Shown: piece after piece, positions 49,957-58,558 of the stretch
How positions within the stretch are numbered: the stretch's first letter is position 1
How the letters are laid out: the number at the start of each line of letters is the position of its first letter
Assembly (NCBI GenBank): GCA_965248935.1
Contig: OZ252214.1
Coordinates: 3,720,001-3,784,000, forward strand
Length of the DNA stretch: 64,000 nt
Source: G032773895 sp965248935
GTDB lineage: Bacteria > Pseudomonadota > Gammaproteobacteria > Pseudomonadales > Cellvibrionaceae
Direction: 5' to 3'
Translations under genes and position numbers: made by a program
Notes under the pieces: model-generated
The model's database searches: none
Seen by the model: the letters and a program-made list of their open reading frames with translations, nothing else
Told to the model about the DNA's origin: nothing

Positions 49957-50628
49957 TTAGGTATTATTTACTCTAAACCAACCTGCAATACTGTATCTGT
50001 CCTTTTGTGCAGGCAATACCTCGTGAGGGAACTCTTCACTTAGAAATACAACAAGAGAAGCAAAGTAAGGTGCTATTTTTTCAATGTGTTGATCTTTGTT
50101 ATTGTAAAGAATAAGTTCGCCGCCATCTGACGGCCCCCACTCTTTATTGAGATAGGTTACCGTGGAAACAATACGATTGGACTGCCCTCGGAAAGCATCT
50201 AAATGTTTTTGATAAAAACTATTGGGCGCATAGTGGGCGAAATGGCTTTCGTAGGAAAATAAGCCAAGAAAAAGCTGAGAGTTAATTGCCGTTCTCAAGT
50301 TGTTCATCCATTCCAACCAATGATTTTCCGCTGAGTTTTCGCCTTCAATCCAGCAAGTGTGATCGTTGCGAATATCCTCCTGCTTCGTATGCCGTTGTTT
50401 TCTTCCTATCCCCGCCTGCCTGAATTGGCTGCTGGGCAGCGCATGTACTTGCCTGTATAGCGAATTAGCTAAGTCAATTGGAATGGCATTGTCTATTACC
50501 GCATACCCGTGAGAACGAAGCTGTTCGATCACCTTTGCGTACACCTTATTGGTATGAAGGTCATTGGCGCAACAGTCATCGGTGTAAACATTATGAGAAG
50601 AGGGCGTTTCGTTTGAGAAAATTGTCAT
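49957..50628 (-). CDS. 2-oxoglutarate/Fe(II)-dependent oxygenase, prolyl 4-hydroxylase type
   Basis: A 223-residue protein with the iron triad HLD (in FYQKHLDAF) and the distal His in FPHEVLPAQ. The 2-oxoglutarate-binding Arg follows in DRYSIAGWFRV. GGELILYN is typical of the P4H-like double-stranded beta-helix. It could hydroxylate a protein such as a ribosomal or translation factor, or a small molecule. The substrate is not known from sequence. It converges on the MATE gene. Confidence 0.82.
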   Translation of the reverse strand: MTIFSNETPSSHNVYTDDCCANDLHTNKVYAKVIEQLRSHGYAVIDNAIPIDLANSLYRQVHALPSSQFRQAGIGRKQRHTKQEDIRNDHTCWIEGENSAENHWLEWMNNLRTAINSQLFLGLFSYESHFAHYAPNSFYQKHLDAFRGQSNRIVSTVTYLNKEWGPSDGGELILYNNKDQHIEKIAPYFASLVVFLSEEFPHEVLPAQKDRYSIAGWFRVNNT

Positions 50629-50715
50629 GGCGTCTTGAAAGTGTGCGGCTGAGGTAAGAATAAGTTATATTGTTTGCTAGTATAAACGAAATTTGCAAGG
50701 GGCCCCAGGTTCATC

Positions 50716-51483
50716 ATGGCACAAGTCACTGGCTGGTTTTTTGGCCTGCTTCTCTTTTTATTTTCAAGCACCGTTCTAGCTGAGTCGGTAATTGTGGCAG
50801 TGGCCAGTAACTTTAAACAGCCGTTGTCTCTTCTTGCTAAAAGTTTTGAAGTCGAAACCGGGTATCAGATAAAGATTGTATCCGCCTCCTCAGGGAAGCT
50901 CTATGCGCAAATAATCAATGGCGCACCCTTCGATGTATTCTTATCGGCTGATGAAGACAAACCTACTAGGCTGATTGCGAATAATTTGGCGATAAAAAGT
51001 ACTGAATTTGTCTATGCAGAGGGTATCCTGGTCTTAGCGTTTAAAGCTAACCCCGCAATACCTTCTAATATCGATACCTGGGGGGCAAAAATTTTTCAAG
51101 GAGACAGAAAAAAACTGGCGATAGCCAATCCTAAATTGGCCCCTTATGGTCGAGCCGCCAATGAAGCCTTAACCTCTCTGCCCCAGGCAAATATAAAAAT
51201 CATTATGGGTGATAATATTGCCCAAACCTTTCAGTTTGTGGAAAGTGGAAATGTCGATTTTGGTTTGGTTGCTAAAGCTCAGGTTATGGGAGGGCACAAT
51301 AGGCTTAAGAATAGACTTAAGTACATTAATGTTCCTAAGCGTTTATATAACCCAATAAAACAAGTAGCAGTATTATTAACTAGAGGGAAAGAAAAGGTTG
51401 CAGCCAAAAGGTTTTTAGCGCACCTAAAAAATAAACACTCATTAAAACTGATAACACACTTAGGTTATCTAAAAGAGAAATAA
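50716..51483 (+). CDS. modA: Molybdate-binding periplasmic protein ModA
   Basis: ABC-transporter binding protein of 255 residues. Signal peptide ends near STVLAES. VAVASNFKQPLSLLAKSFE and VSASSGKLYAQI carry the oxyanion-binding serines. ANPKLAPYGRAANEAL is a ModA family block. It is the first gene of modABC. No ModE-type operator was recognised. Confidence 0.93.
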   Translation: MAQVTGWFFGLLLFLFSSTVLAESVIVAVASNFKQPLSLLAKSFEVETGYQIKIVSASSGKLYAQIINGAPFDVFLSADEDKPTRLIANNLAIKSTEFVYAEGILVLAFKANPAIPSNIDTWGAKIFQGDRKKLAIANPKLAPYGRAANEALTSLPQANIKIIMGDNIAQTFQFVESGNVDFGLVAKAQVMGGHNRLKNRLKYINVPKRLYNPIKQVAVLLTRGKEKVAAKRFLAHLKNKHSLKLITHLGYLKEK

Positions 51484-51488
51484 TTTTC

Positions 51489-52184
51489 GTGTTTTTTTCT
51501 GAAGCAGACTTATCCGCAATTTGGTTAACAATAAAAATTGCCACATCTACCACTTTTTTGCTATTACTGCTGGGTACGCCTTTAGCGTATTGGCTATCGC
51601 AAACTCGCTCTTGGGTTAAAGGGCCTATCTCTGCCGTTGTGGCCTTGCCACTTGTGCTGCCACCCACCGTATTGGGGTTTTATTTATTATTAGTTATGGG
51701 GCCAAACGGCCCCATTGGTGGCCTGACTCAAGCGTTAGGCATAGGCACTTTACCATTTACCTTTTCAGGGTTAGTTTTAGCCTCTTGTTTTTATTCTTTG
51801 CCTTTTGTGGTGCAACCTATTCAAAACTCTATTGAAAGCCTAGGTAAACGGCCTTTGGAAATGGCCTCCCTATGCGGGGCAGGCCCATTGGATCGCTTTT
51901 TTTCTGTTATTTTGCCGCTGGCTAAACCTGGGTTTTTGACCGCCGCTATTTTAGGTTTTGCTCACACCGTTGGCGAGTTTGGAATTGTCTTAATGGTCGG
52001 TGGAAATATTCCAGAAGAAACACGAGTTGTTTCCGTGCAAATTTATGATTACGTTGAAGCTATTGAATACGCCAATGCCCACACATTAGCGGGCGTCTTA
52101 GTCTTATTTTCTTTTGTGGTATTAACCTGCGTTTATAGCTTAAATAGACGCCAACAAATTAAAAAAGGGGTGGTGGGTGTCTAG
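51489..52184 (+). CDS. modB: Molybdate ABC transporter permease ModB
   Basis: A 231-residue inner-membrane permease with about five helices. The coupling EAA loop reads EMASLCGAGPLDRFFSVILPLAKPGFL. It starts with GTG five bases after modA and overlaps modC by 8 bases. Confidence 0.94.
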   Translation: MFFSEADLSAIWLTIKIATSTTFLLLLLGTPLAYWLSQTRSWVKGPISAVVALPLVLPPTVLGFYLLLVMGPNGPIGGLTQALGIGTLPFTFSGLVLASCFYSLPFVVQPIQNSIESLGKRPLEMASLCGAGPLDRFFSVILPLAKPGFLTAAILGFAHTVGEFGIVLMVGGNIPEETRVVSVQIYDYVEAIEYANAHTLAGVLVLFSFVVLTCVYSLNRRQQIKKGVVGV

Positions 52185-53286
52185 CACAGTATCACTATGT
52201 CCAAATTCAGAAACAGTTGTTCAACCTTTGCTTAATGCCCAGTTTTATTTATCGCGAAATGGTTTTGAACTGGATGTGAATTTAATAATAAATATACCAG
52301 GTGTGACCGCTATTTTTGGCCCATCAGGTTGCGGCAAAACAACACTCTTGCGTTGTTTGGCTGGGCTTGAAACCGAATGCAAAGGAACCTTGTTTATCGA
52401 GGGGGCTAATGCTCTTAGCCTCGCGCCATCCAAACGATTAATCGGTTATGTTCCACAGGATGCGTATTTATTTGAACATCTCACGGCAAAAGAAAATATT
52501 GATTTTTCTCGAAAAAGATCCGCGCAACCAATAAGCGACACCGAACTCAGAGAATTAATTCGTATTTTGGATATAGCGGAGATACTAAACCGTAAGCCTG
52601 GCCAGCTTTCCGGCGGAGAAAAGCAAAGAGTGGCCATGGCCCGCGCATTATCCATCAAGCCTAAAATGCTAATACTAGATGAACCTTTGGCCTCAATAGA
52701 TGCATCTCGAAAGTCGCACATTCTGAATTATTTTGAACAACTTTTCCCAAGGCTTGCTATTCCCATTGTATTTGTTACCCATAGCTTACAAGAGATAACA
52801 AGGCTGGCCGATAACGTTGTTGTTATGGAAGCGGGTAGAGTGAGTGTGCAAGGAGCCGTAATGGACCTATTAGCAAAACCATATTCATATAAATATTTCT
52901 CCGAACAACCCTTCTCAGTATTATCTGGAAAAGTTACCACCGTAAGCGATCATTATAATTTGACAGAGATTCGTGTCGGCGAGTTAATATTTAAAATGCC
53001 AAAGCAGGAAGTGGAGTTAGGGCAAATAGTAAGGTTAAGAGTTAGTGGTCGTGATGTCAGCTTAGCCTTGGTTGAACCTCAGCAGTCCAGTATTCTCAAT
53101 GTGTTTTTCTGTAGGATTAACGATATAAATATGGAAACGGGGGTGGGCTCCTGTTTAGTTAGCTTAGTGACAGAGGGAGGCGTTACGTTAATGGCTCAGG
53201 TCTCCTCTTATTCTCAATCTAAATTGAACCTCTCTATTGGCCTGTCTGTTTTTGTTCAGGTTAAAGCGGTTTCTATTGTTCACTGA
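52177..53286 (+). CDS. modC: Molybdate ABC transporter ATPase ModC
   Basis: A 369-residue ATPase. Walker A is FGPSGCGKTTLLR, the signature is LSGGEKQRVAMARAL and Walker B is MLILDEPLASID. The C-terminal part (about 265-369) is a MOP/TOBE domain that binds molybdate for feedback control. GTG start inside the end of modB. A molybdoenzyme must exist elsewhere, as none is in the window. Confidence 0.95.
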   Translation: MSSTVSLCPNSETVVQPLLNAQFYLSRNGFELDVNLIINIPGVTAIFGPSGCGKTTLLRCLAGLETECKGTLFIEGANALSLAPSKRLIGYVPQDAYLFEHLTAKENIDFSRKRSAQPISDTELRELIRILDIAEILNRKPGQLSGGEKQRVAMARALSIKPKMLILDEPLASIDASRKSHILNYFEQLFPRLAIPIVFVTHSLQEITRLADNVVVMEAGRVSVQGAVMDLLAKPYSYKYFSEQPFSVLSGKVTTVSDHYNLTEIRVGELIFKMPKQEVELGQIVRLRVSGRDVSLALVEPQQSSILNVFFCRINDINMETGVGSCLVSLVTEGGVTLMAQVSSYSQSKLNLSIGLSVFVQVKAVSIVH

Positions 53287-53472
53287 CTTTATTGGTTCTG
53301 TTAAGGCACTTCTTTCATAAAAGCGGTTCTTTGTAATTATCAAAGTAGGTTACTTGTCGCAATCATTGAATACGCTTATTTAACGGATGCTCAGTATGAT
53401 TTTTTAAAAAAAATTCATGCATTTTAGGTGGAAGTATGACCTATTTGGGTCTATACATGGATAAAAATTTCG

Positions 53473-53494
53473 CTTGTCATATTCTTGTCATACA
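53473..53494 (+). promoter_or_regulatory. Pho box upstream of the porin gene
   Basis: Two direct 11-base repeats, CTTGTCATATT and CTTGTCATACA, match the PhoB consensus (CTGTCATA-type heptamers spaced 11 bases). About ten bases after the second repeat, CAGAAT (53502-53507) can serve as the -10. PhoB would replace the -35 contact. Expression under phosphate limitation is expected. Confidence 0.82.
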
Positions 53495-53605
53495 AAAGAA
53501 ACAGAATCACCGTCACAGGTTTATAAGCGATCCATTCTATAACCATAGAGAAGGAATGGGTTGTATATTATTGATTAATAAACTTTAGATAGAGACCATC
53601 AGATC

Positions 53606-54535
53606 ATGAAAAAACTAGCACTTACATTAGGCGTAGCGTCACTGCTACCCACCATAGTTTTAGCCAACGAGCCAGATTTTTACGGTAAAGCCAATGTATC
53701 TTGGCAAAACGTATCGGAAGACGACGAAAACTATACGGAAATTATTTCCAATGCGTCGCGTCTTGGGGTCAAAGGTGAAGTAGCAATTAAAGAGGGCTTC
53801 ACAGGTATCTACCAAGCTGAGGTTGAAGTGGATATAGATGGCGATGGTGACGAGCTTTTTAAAGAACGTAATACCTTTGTCGGTATAAAAGGTGATTTTG
53901 GTCAGGTGATTGCAGGTTATTTTGATACGCCTTTGAAAAAAGCGCAAAAGAAAGTCGATTTATTTAATGACCTCGAAGGTGACATCAAAAGTGTGATTAC
54001 TCGCAGTGATAACCGTGGCAAAAATAGTATTCAGTACACAACGCCTTCTTTTGCTGGTGTAAAGGTTGCTGTTGACGTAATTAACTCAGAAAACGAAAAT
54101 GTGGATAATGGTATTTCAGCATCGATAGCTTACTCCAACGAAATGTTTTATGTTGCGGCGGGCCGTGATCAAGACGTTGAAGGTGAAAATATTGATGTCA
54201 CTCGCTTTGTTGGTCAAATCTACCTAGGTAAAATCACCTTAGGTGCCTTAGTGGAAGCCGATGAAACAGATAATGAAACAGATAGTGAAACAAATAGAGG
54301 TCAACTGGTTTCTATTGCGTTTAACGCCTCTGAAAAATGGGTGATTAAAGGACAAGCCGGCAATTCAGATATTAAAAAGCAGGATGCCACCACTTTCAGT
54401 CTTGGTGCGGATTATAAAGTCGCTAAAAACGCTAAATTTTTCGGTTACCTAACATCTGAAAGCTATGACGGTGCAAATGAAAATGAAGAAATTGATAATA
54501 GCTATGTTGGTATAGGGCTTGAATTAAAGTTCTAA
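53606..54535 (+). CDS. Gram-negative porin, probably phosphate-regulated
   Basis: A 309-residue outer-membrane beta-barrel. Signal peptide MKKLALTLGVASLLPTIVLA. GKANVSWQ at the start of the barrel, SRLGVKGE, NTFVGIKGDFGQVIAGYFDTPLKK (constriction loop region) and a terminal phenylalanine (LELKF) are typical of general porins. The barrel is rich in Asp and Glu. The Pho box upstream suggests a PhoE/OprP-like role in phosphate or anion uptake, though no anion-selective lysine ladder is evident. A strong terminator follows. Confidence 0.88.
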   Translation: MKKLALTLGVASLLPTIVLANEPDFYGKANVSWQNVSEDDENYTEIISNASRLGVKGEVAIKEGFTGIYQAEVEVDIDGDGDELFKERNTFVGIKGDFGQVIAGYFDTPLKKAQKKVDLFNDLEGDIKSVITRSDNRGKNSIQYTTPSFAGVKVAVDVINSENENVDNGISASIAYSNEMFYVAAGRDQDVEGENIDVTRFVGQIYLGKITLGALVEADETDNETDSETNRGQLVSIAFNASEKWVIKGQAGNSDIKKQDATTFSLGADYKVAKNAKFFGYLTSESYDGANENEEIDNSYVGIGLELKF

Positions 54536-54563
54536 ATTACTTTTTCGATAAAGTTGGTATATT

Positions 54564-54591
54564 AAAAAACGCATTTTTTAAATGCGTTTTT
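54564..54591 (+). terminator. Intrinsic terminator after the porin gene
   Basis: AAAAAACGCATTT and AAATGCGTTTTT form a bidirectional-type hairpin with a short loop, flanked by A and T runs. Confidence 0.88.
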
Positions 54592-55068
54592 CACGATAGC
54601 TTCCACCATCTGATCGACCCTAGTTCCCTCGATCCTCCGTGGAAATTTATATCTCACTTCGATTCTTCTTCATATGCATTACAATGCTGGAGCTTTGCTT
54701 CACTTTTAATAGAGGGAACAGGGTAAGTAGGTTTTTATAGTAAGGCATACCAATCCAAAAAGTTACGCTAAAAACCTATATCTTATGTGATAAACATCAC
54801 GCTACCAGCCAGTTCTGGCGCGTAAAAACAGATTTAAAGTTTAAGCTACTGCCGAGGAATGTTTAAACTGTCTATTTCTATATCGAGAGTAATCCCTCAA
54901 GAGCGGGCTCCCTGGGTATTGATTCTACAAAGCACCATACTATTCGAAAATACAAAGTGATTAAATATGGGGCGAATGTCACAGCAGTGTACTTTATCAA
55001 GAGAGTTAAGCTTGTGGGTAACGAGTCAAGTTCTTTTGGTATAGCATGATATGCAATACAGCGTGCCA
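54592..55068. other. Intergenic region with a repeat fragment
   Basis: No convincing gene. CCCTAGTTCCC followed by TCCTCCGTGGAA at 54618-54645 matches the left arm of the palindromic repeat at 41373. The remainder is AT-rich with no recognised feature. Confidence 0.5.
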
Positions 55069-55491
55069 TTAATTAAATATTCTTGCAACTAATATCGCGC
55101 CTAATATCATACCGACCATTTCTGGTAATACTGCAACTAAATACCAAAATATAAATTGGATTTTGGAAATATCAAATATTTTTAGTGTTGTATTAACATC
55201 TTTAGTCGTTTTTTTACTTGCAGTAGAAACCCATACTCGATATTTCCAATAAATTAGCGATAGAAACGACACCGAATAAAGTGCAATTAACAAAATATTG
55301 CTGGATATATGCATAACATCAAAGAATGTAAGAATAAATAATATACAAGAAATCCTTGTTATAAGGCTAGATAACTGATCTGTTTGATTGCCTTCGCTTT
55401 CTTTATCGTCGGGTGTAACGAAAACGAAGACTAGATTCAGCATTGATAGAACTCCCAACCATAAAACAACGCACCATATGTACCATGCCAT
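55069..55491 (-). CDS. Small membrane protein of unknown function
   Basis: A 140-residue protein with hydrophobic segments at about 3-25, 45-85 (two helices) and 110-137. A charged loop with DDKESEGNQTDQ lies between the first two. I recognise no family. It lies alone in an accessory stretch with low gene density and lower GC than the core genes. Coding potential rests on length and the regular helix pattern. Confidence 0.5.
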   Translation of the reverse strand: MAWYIWCVVLWLGVLSMLNLVFVFVTPDDKESEGNQTDQLSSLITRISCILFILTFFDVMHISSNILLIALYSVSFLSLIYWKYRVWVSTASKKTTKDVNTTLKIFDISKIQFIFWYLVAVLPEMVGMILGAILVARIFN

Positions 55492-55861
55492 TAGTTTATA
55501 CCGTTAGATGAAAAATTAAATTTTAATCATATGAACCGTTAGTGAATTCAGCCTCGAAGGGGGAATGTTACTGCTTGTATCGGTTGTTTCCATGCATAAC
55601 TTTCTTCCTATTTAGCTTAAGCTTAGCAGAAACCGATAAATTTCGTAGTTGGTGTGCTTTAAATACCATCTCTGTTAGTTTTTATCAATTTGTACTCCTT
55701 ATTTGGATACTAACGTCTAAAGCAAGCGCTCACAAAGAAGATGATGTCTGTTCGAAGAATGAACTTGGTGGTTGGCACTGAAACTAATACAACTAAAGCA
55801 AAGATAATACGAACTGCTTGGCTTTTTTTGCTACACCTAACTTACTGCGCAGACAAAGGGT

Positions 55862-56103
55862 TTGTACTCACTACTGTCCCAGTTAATAGATATAAAAAAG
55901 TCGTCATTAGGAAGAGCAAATAGAGAGTTAACAGCAGAGTTTTTTCAAAAGTTGTTCGGGGAGTTATATACGAACTGCCAAAGCTATGCTCCAAACACAA
56001 ATTTAGATTTAAGAACAAGTTGTTTTCTCTTGGTGCATCGTTGCTGGATGTATCGTTAAAAGTTTTCCCTCGTACTGATTATAATAGAATGAAAGCGGCA
56101 TAG
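55862..56103 (+). pseudogene. Remnant of an IS4-like transposase
   Basis: Two frames combine into a transposase-like sequence. Frame one gives IDIKKSSLGRANRELTAEFFQKLFGELY. After a frameshift near 55988, the second frame gives KHKFRFKNKLFSLGASLLDVSLKVFPRTDYN and ends at TAG 56103. FRFKNKLFSLDASL...LKVFPW is the region around the first catalytic Asp of IS4-family DDE transposases. Here Gly stands where Asp is expected. The rest of the enzyme and the terminal repeats are not visible. Confidence 0.55.
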
Positions 56104-56134
56104 ACTAACCAATACCAGTTAAAAGTAGATTCAA

Positions 56135-56458
56135 TTGCGATTCCTTTTAATCGACTTTTATATTTCGAAAGTGATTTCAGTGTTACTTTTGGATCGTTAT
56201 CCAATAATGTTGCAGAAAGCTGATTTATCTGGATTCGTTACAGGCGAACCCTTTGACGTAAAAATTATTCTAACTGAATTTAAAGAGAATAAAGAATGTG
56301 GGTCAATAGAGCATATCGCCTTAAAGTGTCGTGGCACTCTCAAATGTAAACAAAGAGAAGACAATACTTACTATGCTGTTCAGGAAATAAAATTCGGTCG
56401 GGCACATTGCCTTGGCGGCCTAAACAGGCTCACTTTTATTGATTCCAATACTCTTTGA
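56135..56458 (+). CDS. Hypothetical protein
   Basis: A frame of 107 residues, or 83 if it starts at ATG 56207 (MLQKADLSGFVTGEPFDVKI). The C-terminal part contains several Cys residues and looks like a small beta-rich soluble domain. I recognise no family. It lies between a transposase remnant and the RES toxin-antitoxin pair and may be a remnant itself. Confidence 0.35.
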   Translation: MRFLLIDFYISKVISVLLLDRYPIMLQKADLSGFVTGEPFDVKIILTEFKENKECGSIEHIALKCRGTLKCKQREDNTYYAVQEIKFGRAHCLGGLNRLTFIDSNTL

Positions 56459-56813
56459 ACACGCATGGATTAGGCCAAATACGAATGTAGAGTATGCCGT
56501 TGGTACGCTAAAAAGAGTTCCATGAAATGCGACATTATTTTTTGCCGCTACCTAATAAGCTGGTTACGGGCAGGCAACAATAAACGTCCCAATATGGCTA
56601 TTGGCGGCATAATGCCAAAGAAAAGCTGGTGTTAGCTGTTCAACACTCTATATGCAATTTCCGTTAAAAGTGGGGGGTACACTGCCCGCTTGTCGGCATT
56701 ATCTAGGTTTTAAGTGTGAATACCCTATGATTTTAGGGTATTTGTGCTATATTTGTAGAGAATAAACACCAAATACGCATAGGTTGTCCGTGCAAGACTA
56801 TTTGTAACAGACT
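56459..56813. promoter_or_regulatory. Upstream region of the RES toxin-antitoxin pair with an inverted repeat
   Basis: AATACCCTA (56719-56727) and TAGGGTATT (56734-56742) form a perfect nine-base inverted repeat with a six-base centre. TATATT (56748-56753) is a candidate -10 about 60 bases before the antitoxin start. The repeat covers the -35 position, as expected for an autoregulatory operator. The left part of the region shows nothing recognisable. Confidence 0.6.
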
Positions 56814-57860
56814 ATGAGCAAACAAAAACAGCCATCCGCCACTGAGGTAACAGCTTCTGAACTCCTTGTTTCTGAGCCTCTAGAAGTTGATGGTACAGTT
56901 GAATTTGGCGCCATAACGGATGATAAGCATTCAGGGACATTGGATGGTGGTGTATCTGTGTACTCTGAACCTATGGTGCATATTTCTGAATCTATGGTGC
57001 ATATTAAAGAGGGTACTGGCTCTTATTTTCGTCGTATAAAAGACGCCCAATCTAGAGGGTATTATCGAACGGTTCTTATTCCTGCTGCTGAACTTACCCC
57101 TCAAAATACCCCTCAGAACACCGTGTCACAAACCTTTTTAGAGGAGAGGGTATTTTCTTCCGTAAAGCTTCCTTTTGATTCCAAGCTTGATCTGTCTTAT
57201 GATTTGGCACACGAAATTATAGAAAAACAACGTAAACTTAATCAAACGCAAGGCGAATTAATTGAGCTTTTAAAAAAAACCAATAGCAGTGAAGTTAATG
57301 CGTTAACGGATATTTTTGGCACTTTACAAACGGTCAATGAGGATCAAACTGTTCTTGCTTTTCGAGCGGGAAAACGTAAAGCACAAATCTTGGCGGAAGA
57401 ACCTTTTGCTGATCTAAAAGATATTCTAGTGCTGATGCCTGCCAAACTCAGAGGCGGTAATATTTCTCGAACATTAACGCGCTGGCAGAAGAAAAATAAA
57501 ATCTTGGGTCTCTATTTTGATGGTGGTATGAAATACCCTATCTGCCAAATCAATCCGAAAACCAGTGACGTTTATAGTGAGCTTGCTGATATTCTTCCGG
57601 CTGCTGCGAATGCAGGCTATGAGCATTGGGAAATTCTTGATTGGTATTTAACCCCAGTGGACACTGTTAAAAATACTATTGTTGGTAAGCCGGTTGAAGG
57701 CTTAACAAGCGAAATATCAGTAGATGAACTGTTTGATAAAATCGATAATATCGATGAAGAAGAATCTGTTGAATATCTCTCTCCTAGGGATATGCTTGTC
57801 GCTGGAATGAAAGGCGATTTTCTACTTGCGGCTAAAGGTTGGTTGGGGGATGCTCTCTAA
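56814..57860 (+). CDS. Long antitoxin partner of a RES toxin (MbcA/ParS/Xre-like C-terminus)
   Basis: A 348-residue protein. The N-terminal 85 residues are acidic and low-complexity, with a small internal duplication (EPMVHISESMVHIKEG). A central helix-rich part (about 120-175) leads to a region with VNALTDIFGTLQTVNEDQTVLAFRAGKRK. The C-terminal part YPICQINPKTSDVYSELADILPAA...WEILDWYL fits the toxin-binding domain of RES-partner antitoxins (YPxFQ and a W...L motif). It is two to three times longer than usual Xre-MbcA antitoxins. The RES gene starts two bases after its stop. Confidence 0.65.
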   Translation: MSKQKQPSATEVTASELLVSEPLEVDGTVEFGAITDDKHSGTLDGGVSVYSEPMVHISESMVHIKEGTGSYFRRIKDAQSRGYYRTVLIPAAELTPQNTPQNTVSQTFLEERVFSSVKLPFDSKLDLSYDLAHEIIEKQRKLNQTQGELIELLKKTNSSEVNALTDIFGTLQTVNEDQTVLAFRAGKRKAQILAEEPFADLKDILVLMPAKLRGGNISRTLTRWQKKNKILGLYFDGGMKYPICQINPKTSDVYSELADILPAAANAGYEHWEILDWYLTPVDTVKNTIVGKPVEGLTSEISVDELFDKIDNIDEEESVEYLSPRDMLVAGMKGDFLLAAKGWLGDAL

Positions 57861-57862
57861 AT

Positions 57863-58495
57863 ATGCGCGAAGCTATCATGGATGTACCTGTCGGCGAGAG
57901 TTTTAAACGTCTATATCCCCATAAGTTTTCCAGCCGTGCGTTTAACCCCAATACTGGTGTATCTTCTGGTGATGCCTCAAAAGGTGGGCGCTTCCATCCT
58001 TTTGTTGATGCTTCTGGGAATAATGTTCCTACGATGTATATAGCCGATCATGTTAACGCAGCCTTTGCCGAAACTATTTTGCGCAATGATTCTGTTAGTG
58101 GTCTAGTGAGTATCAATGATATCGAATTATATTCTGTTGCCACTTTGAGATTTACCCGGAAGATAAGGGCGTTAAACCTTTCGCATTCATTGTTAAATCA
58201 TCGATACTCCAAGTTACTCTGTGCTGAAAGAGAGAAGTCCTACGTTAAGCTCAGAACTTTGGCGGCATCACTTCATTCTTTATATGGTGAGCTTGATGGT
58301 TTACGCTGGGACGGTAAACAACTCGGTATGCCAGGTATGACTTGTTTTGTTCTCTTTGGGGATAGAATAAAAGAGAGCGCTATTGAGGTTATTCAGGAAA
58401 CTTCCCTTCGAAAAGGGCAAGGGCTAGAGGATCTAAGAAAAGCCGCAGTAGCACTCGATTTTACTCTACCAAAAAAATATTTAATATCCCTCTGA
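57863..58495 (+). CDS. RES domain toxin
   Basis: A 210-residue RES domain protein. RES toxins (for example MbcT) degrade NAD+. The expected residues appear in order: Arg in SSRAFNP, GGRFHPF, then YIADHVNAAFAETILRN with the conserved Glu. ATG 57863 follows the antitoxin stop by two bases. A TTG at 57839 would overlap it. The family assignment is based on motif order. Activity has to be inferred. Confidence 0.8.
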   Translation: MREAIMDVPVGESFKRLYPHKFSSRAFNPNTGVSSGDASKGGRFHPFVDASGNNVPTMYIADHVNAAFAETILRNDSVSGLVSINDIELYSVATLRFTRKIRALNLSHSLLNHRYSKLLCAEREKSYVKLRTLAASLHSLYGELDGLRWDGKQLGMPGMTCFVLFGDRIKESAIEVIQETSLRKGQGLEDLRKAAVALDFTLPKKYLISL

Positions 58496-58558
58496 TGGTG
58501 ATTGCTATATAAAAGCGTGATACAGCCTTATGTGTCACTGTCGAAAGGGATATCAATA

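Noticed and set aside
54878..55069. Minus-strand frame of 63 codons whose ATG overlaps the stop of the membrane-protein gene
   Set aside because: The overlap looks like coupling, but the sequence has no recognisable pattern and lies in an AT-rich non-coding stretch. Left out for lack of support.
55542..55923. Two short plus-strand frames
   Set aside because: They overlap the transposase remnant region and lack coding character.
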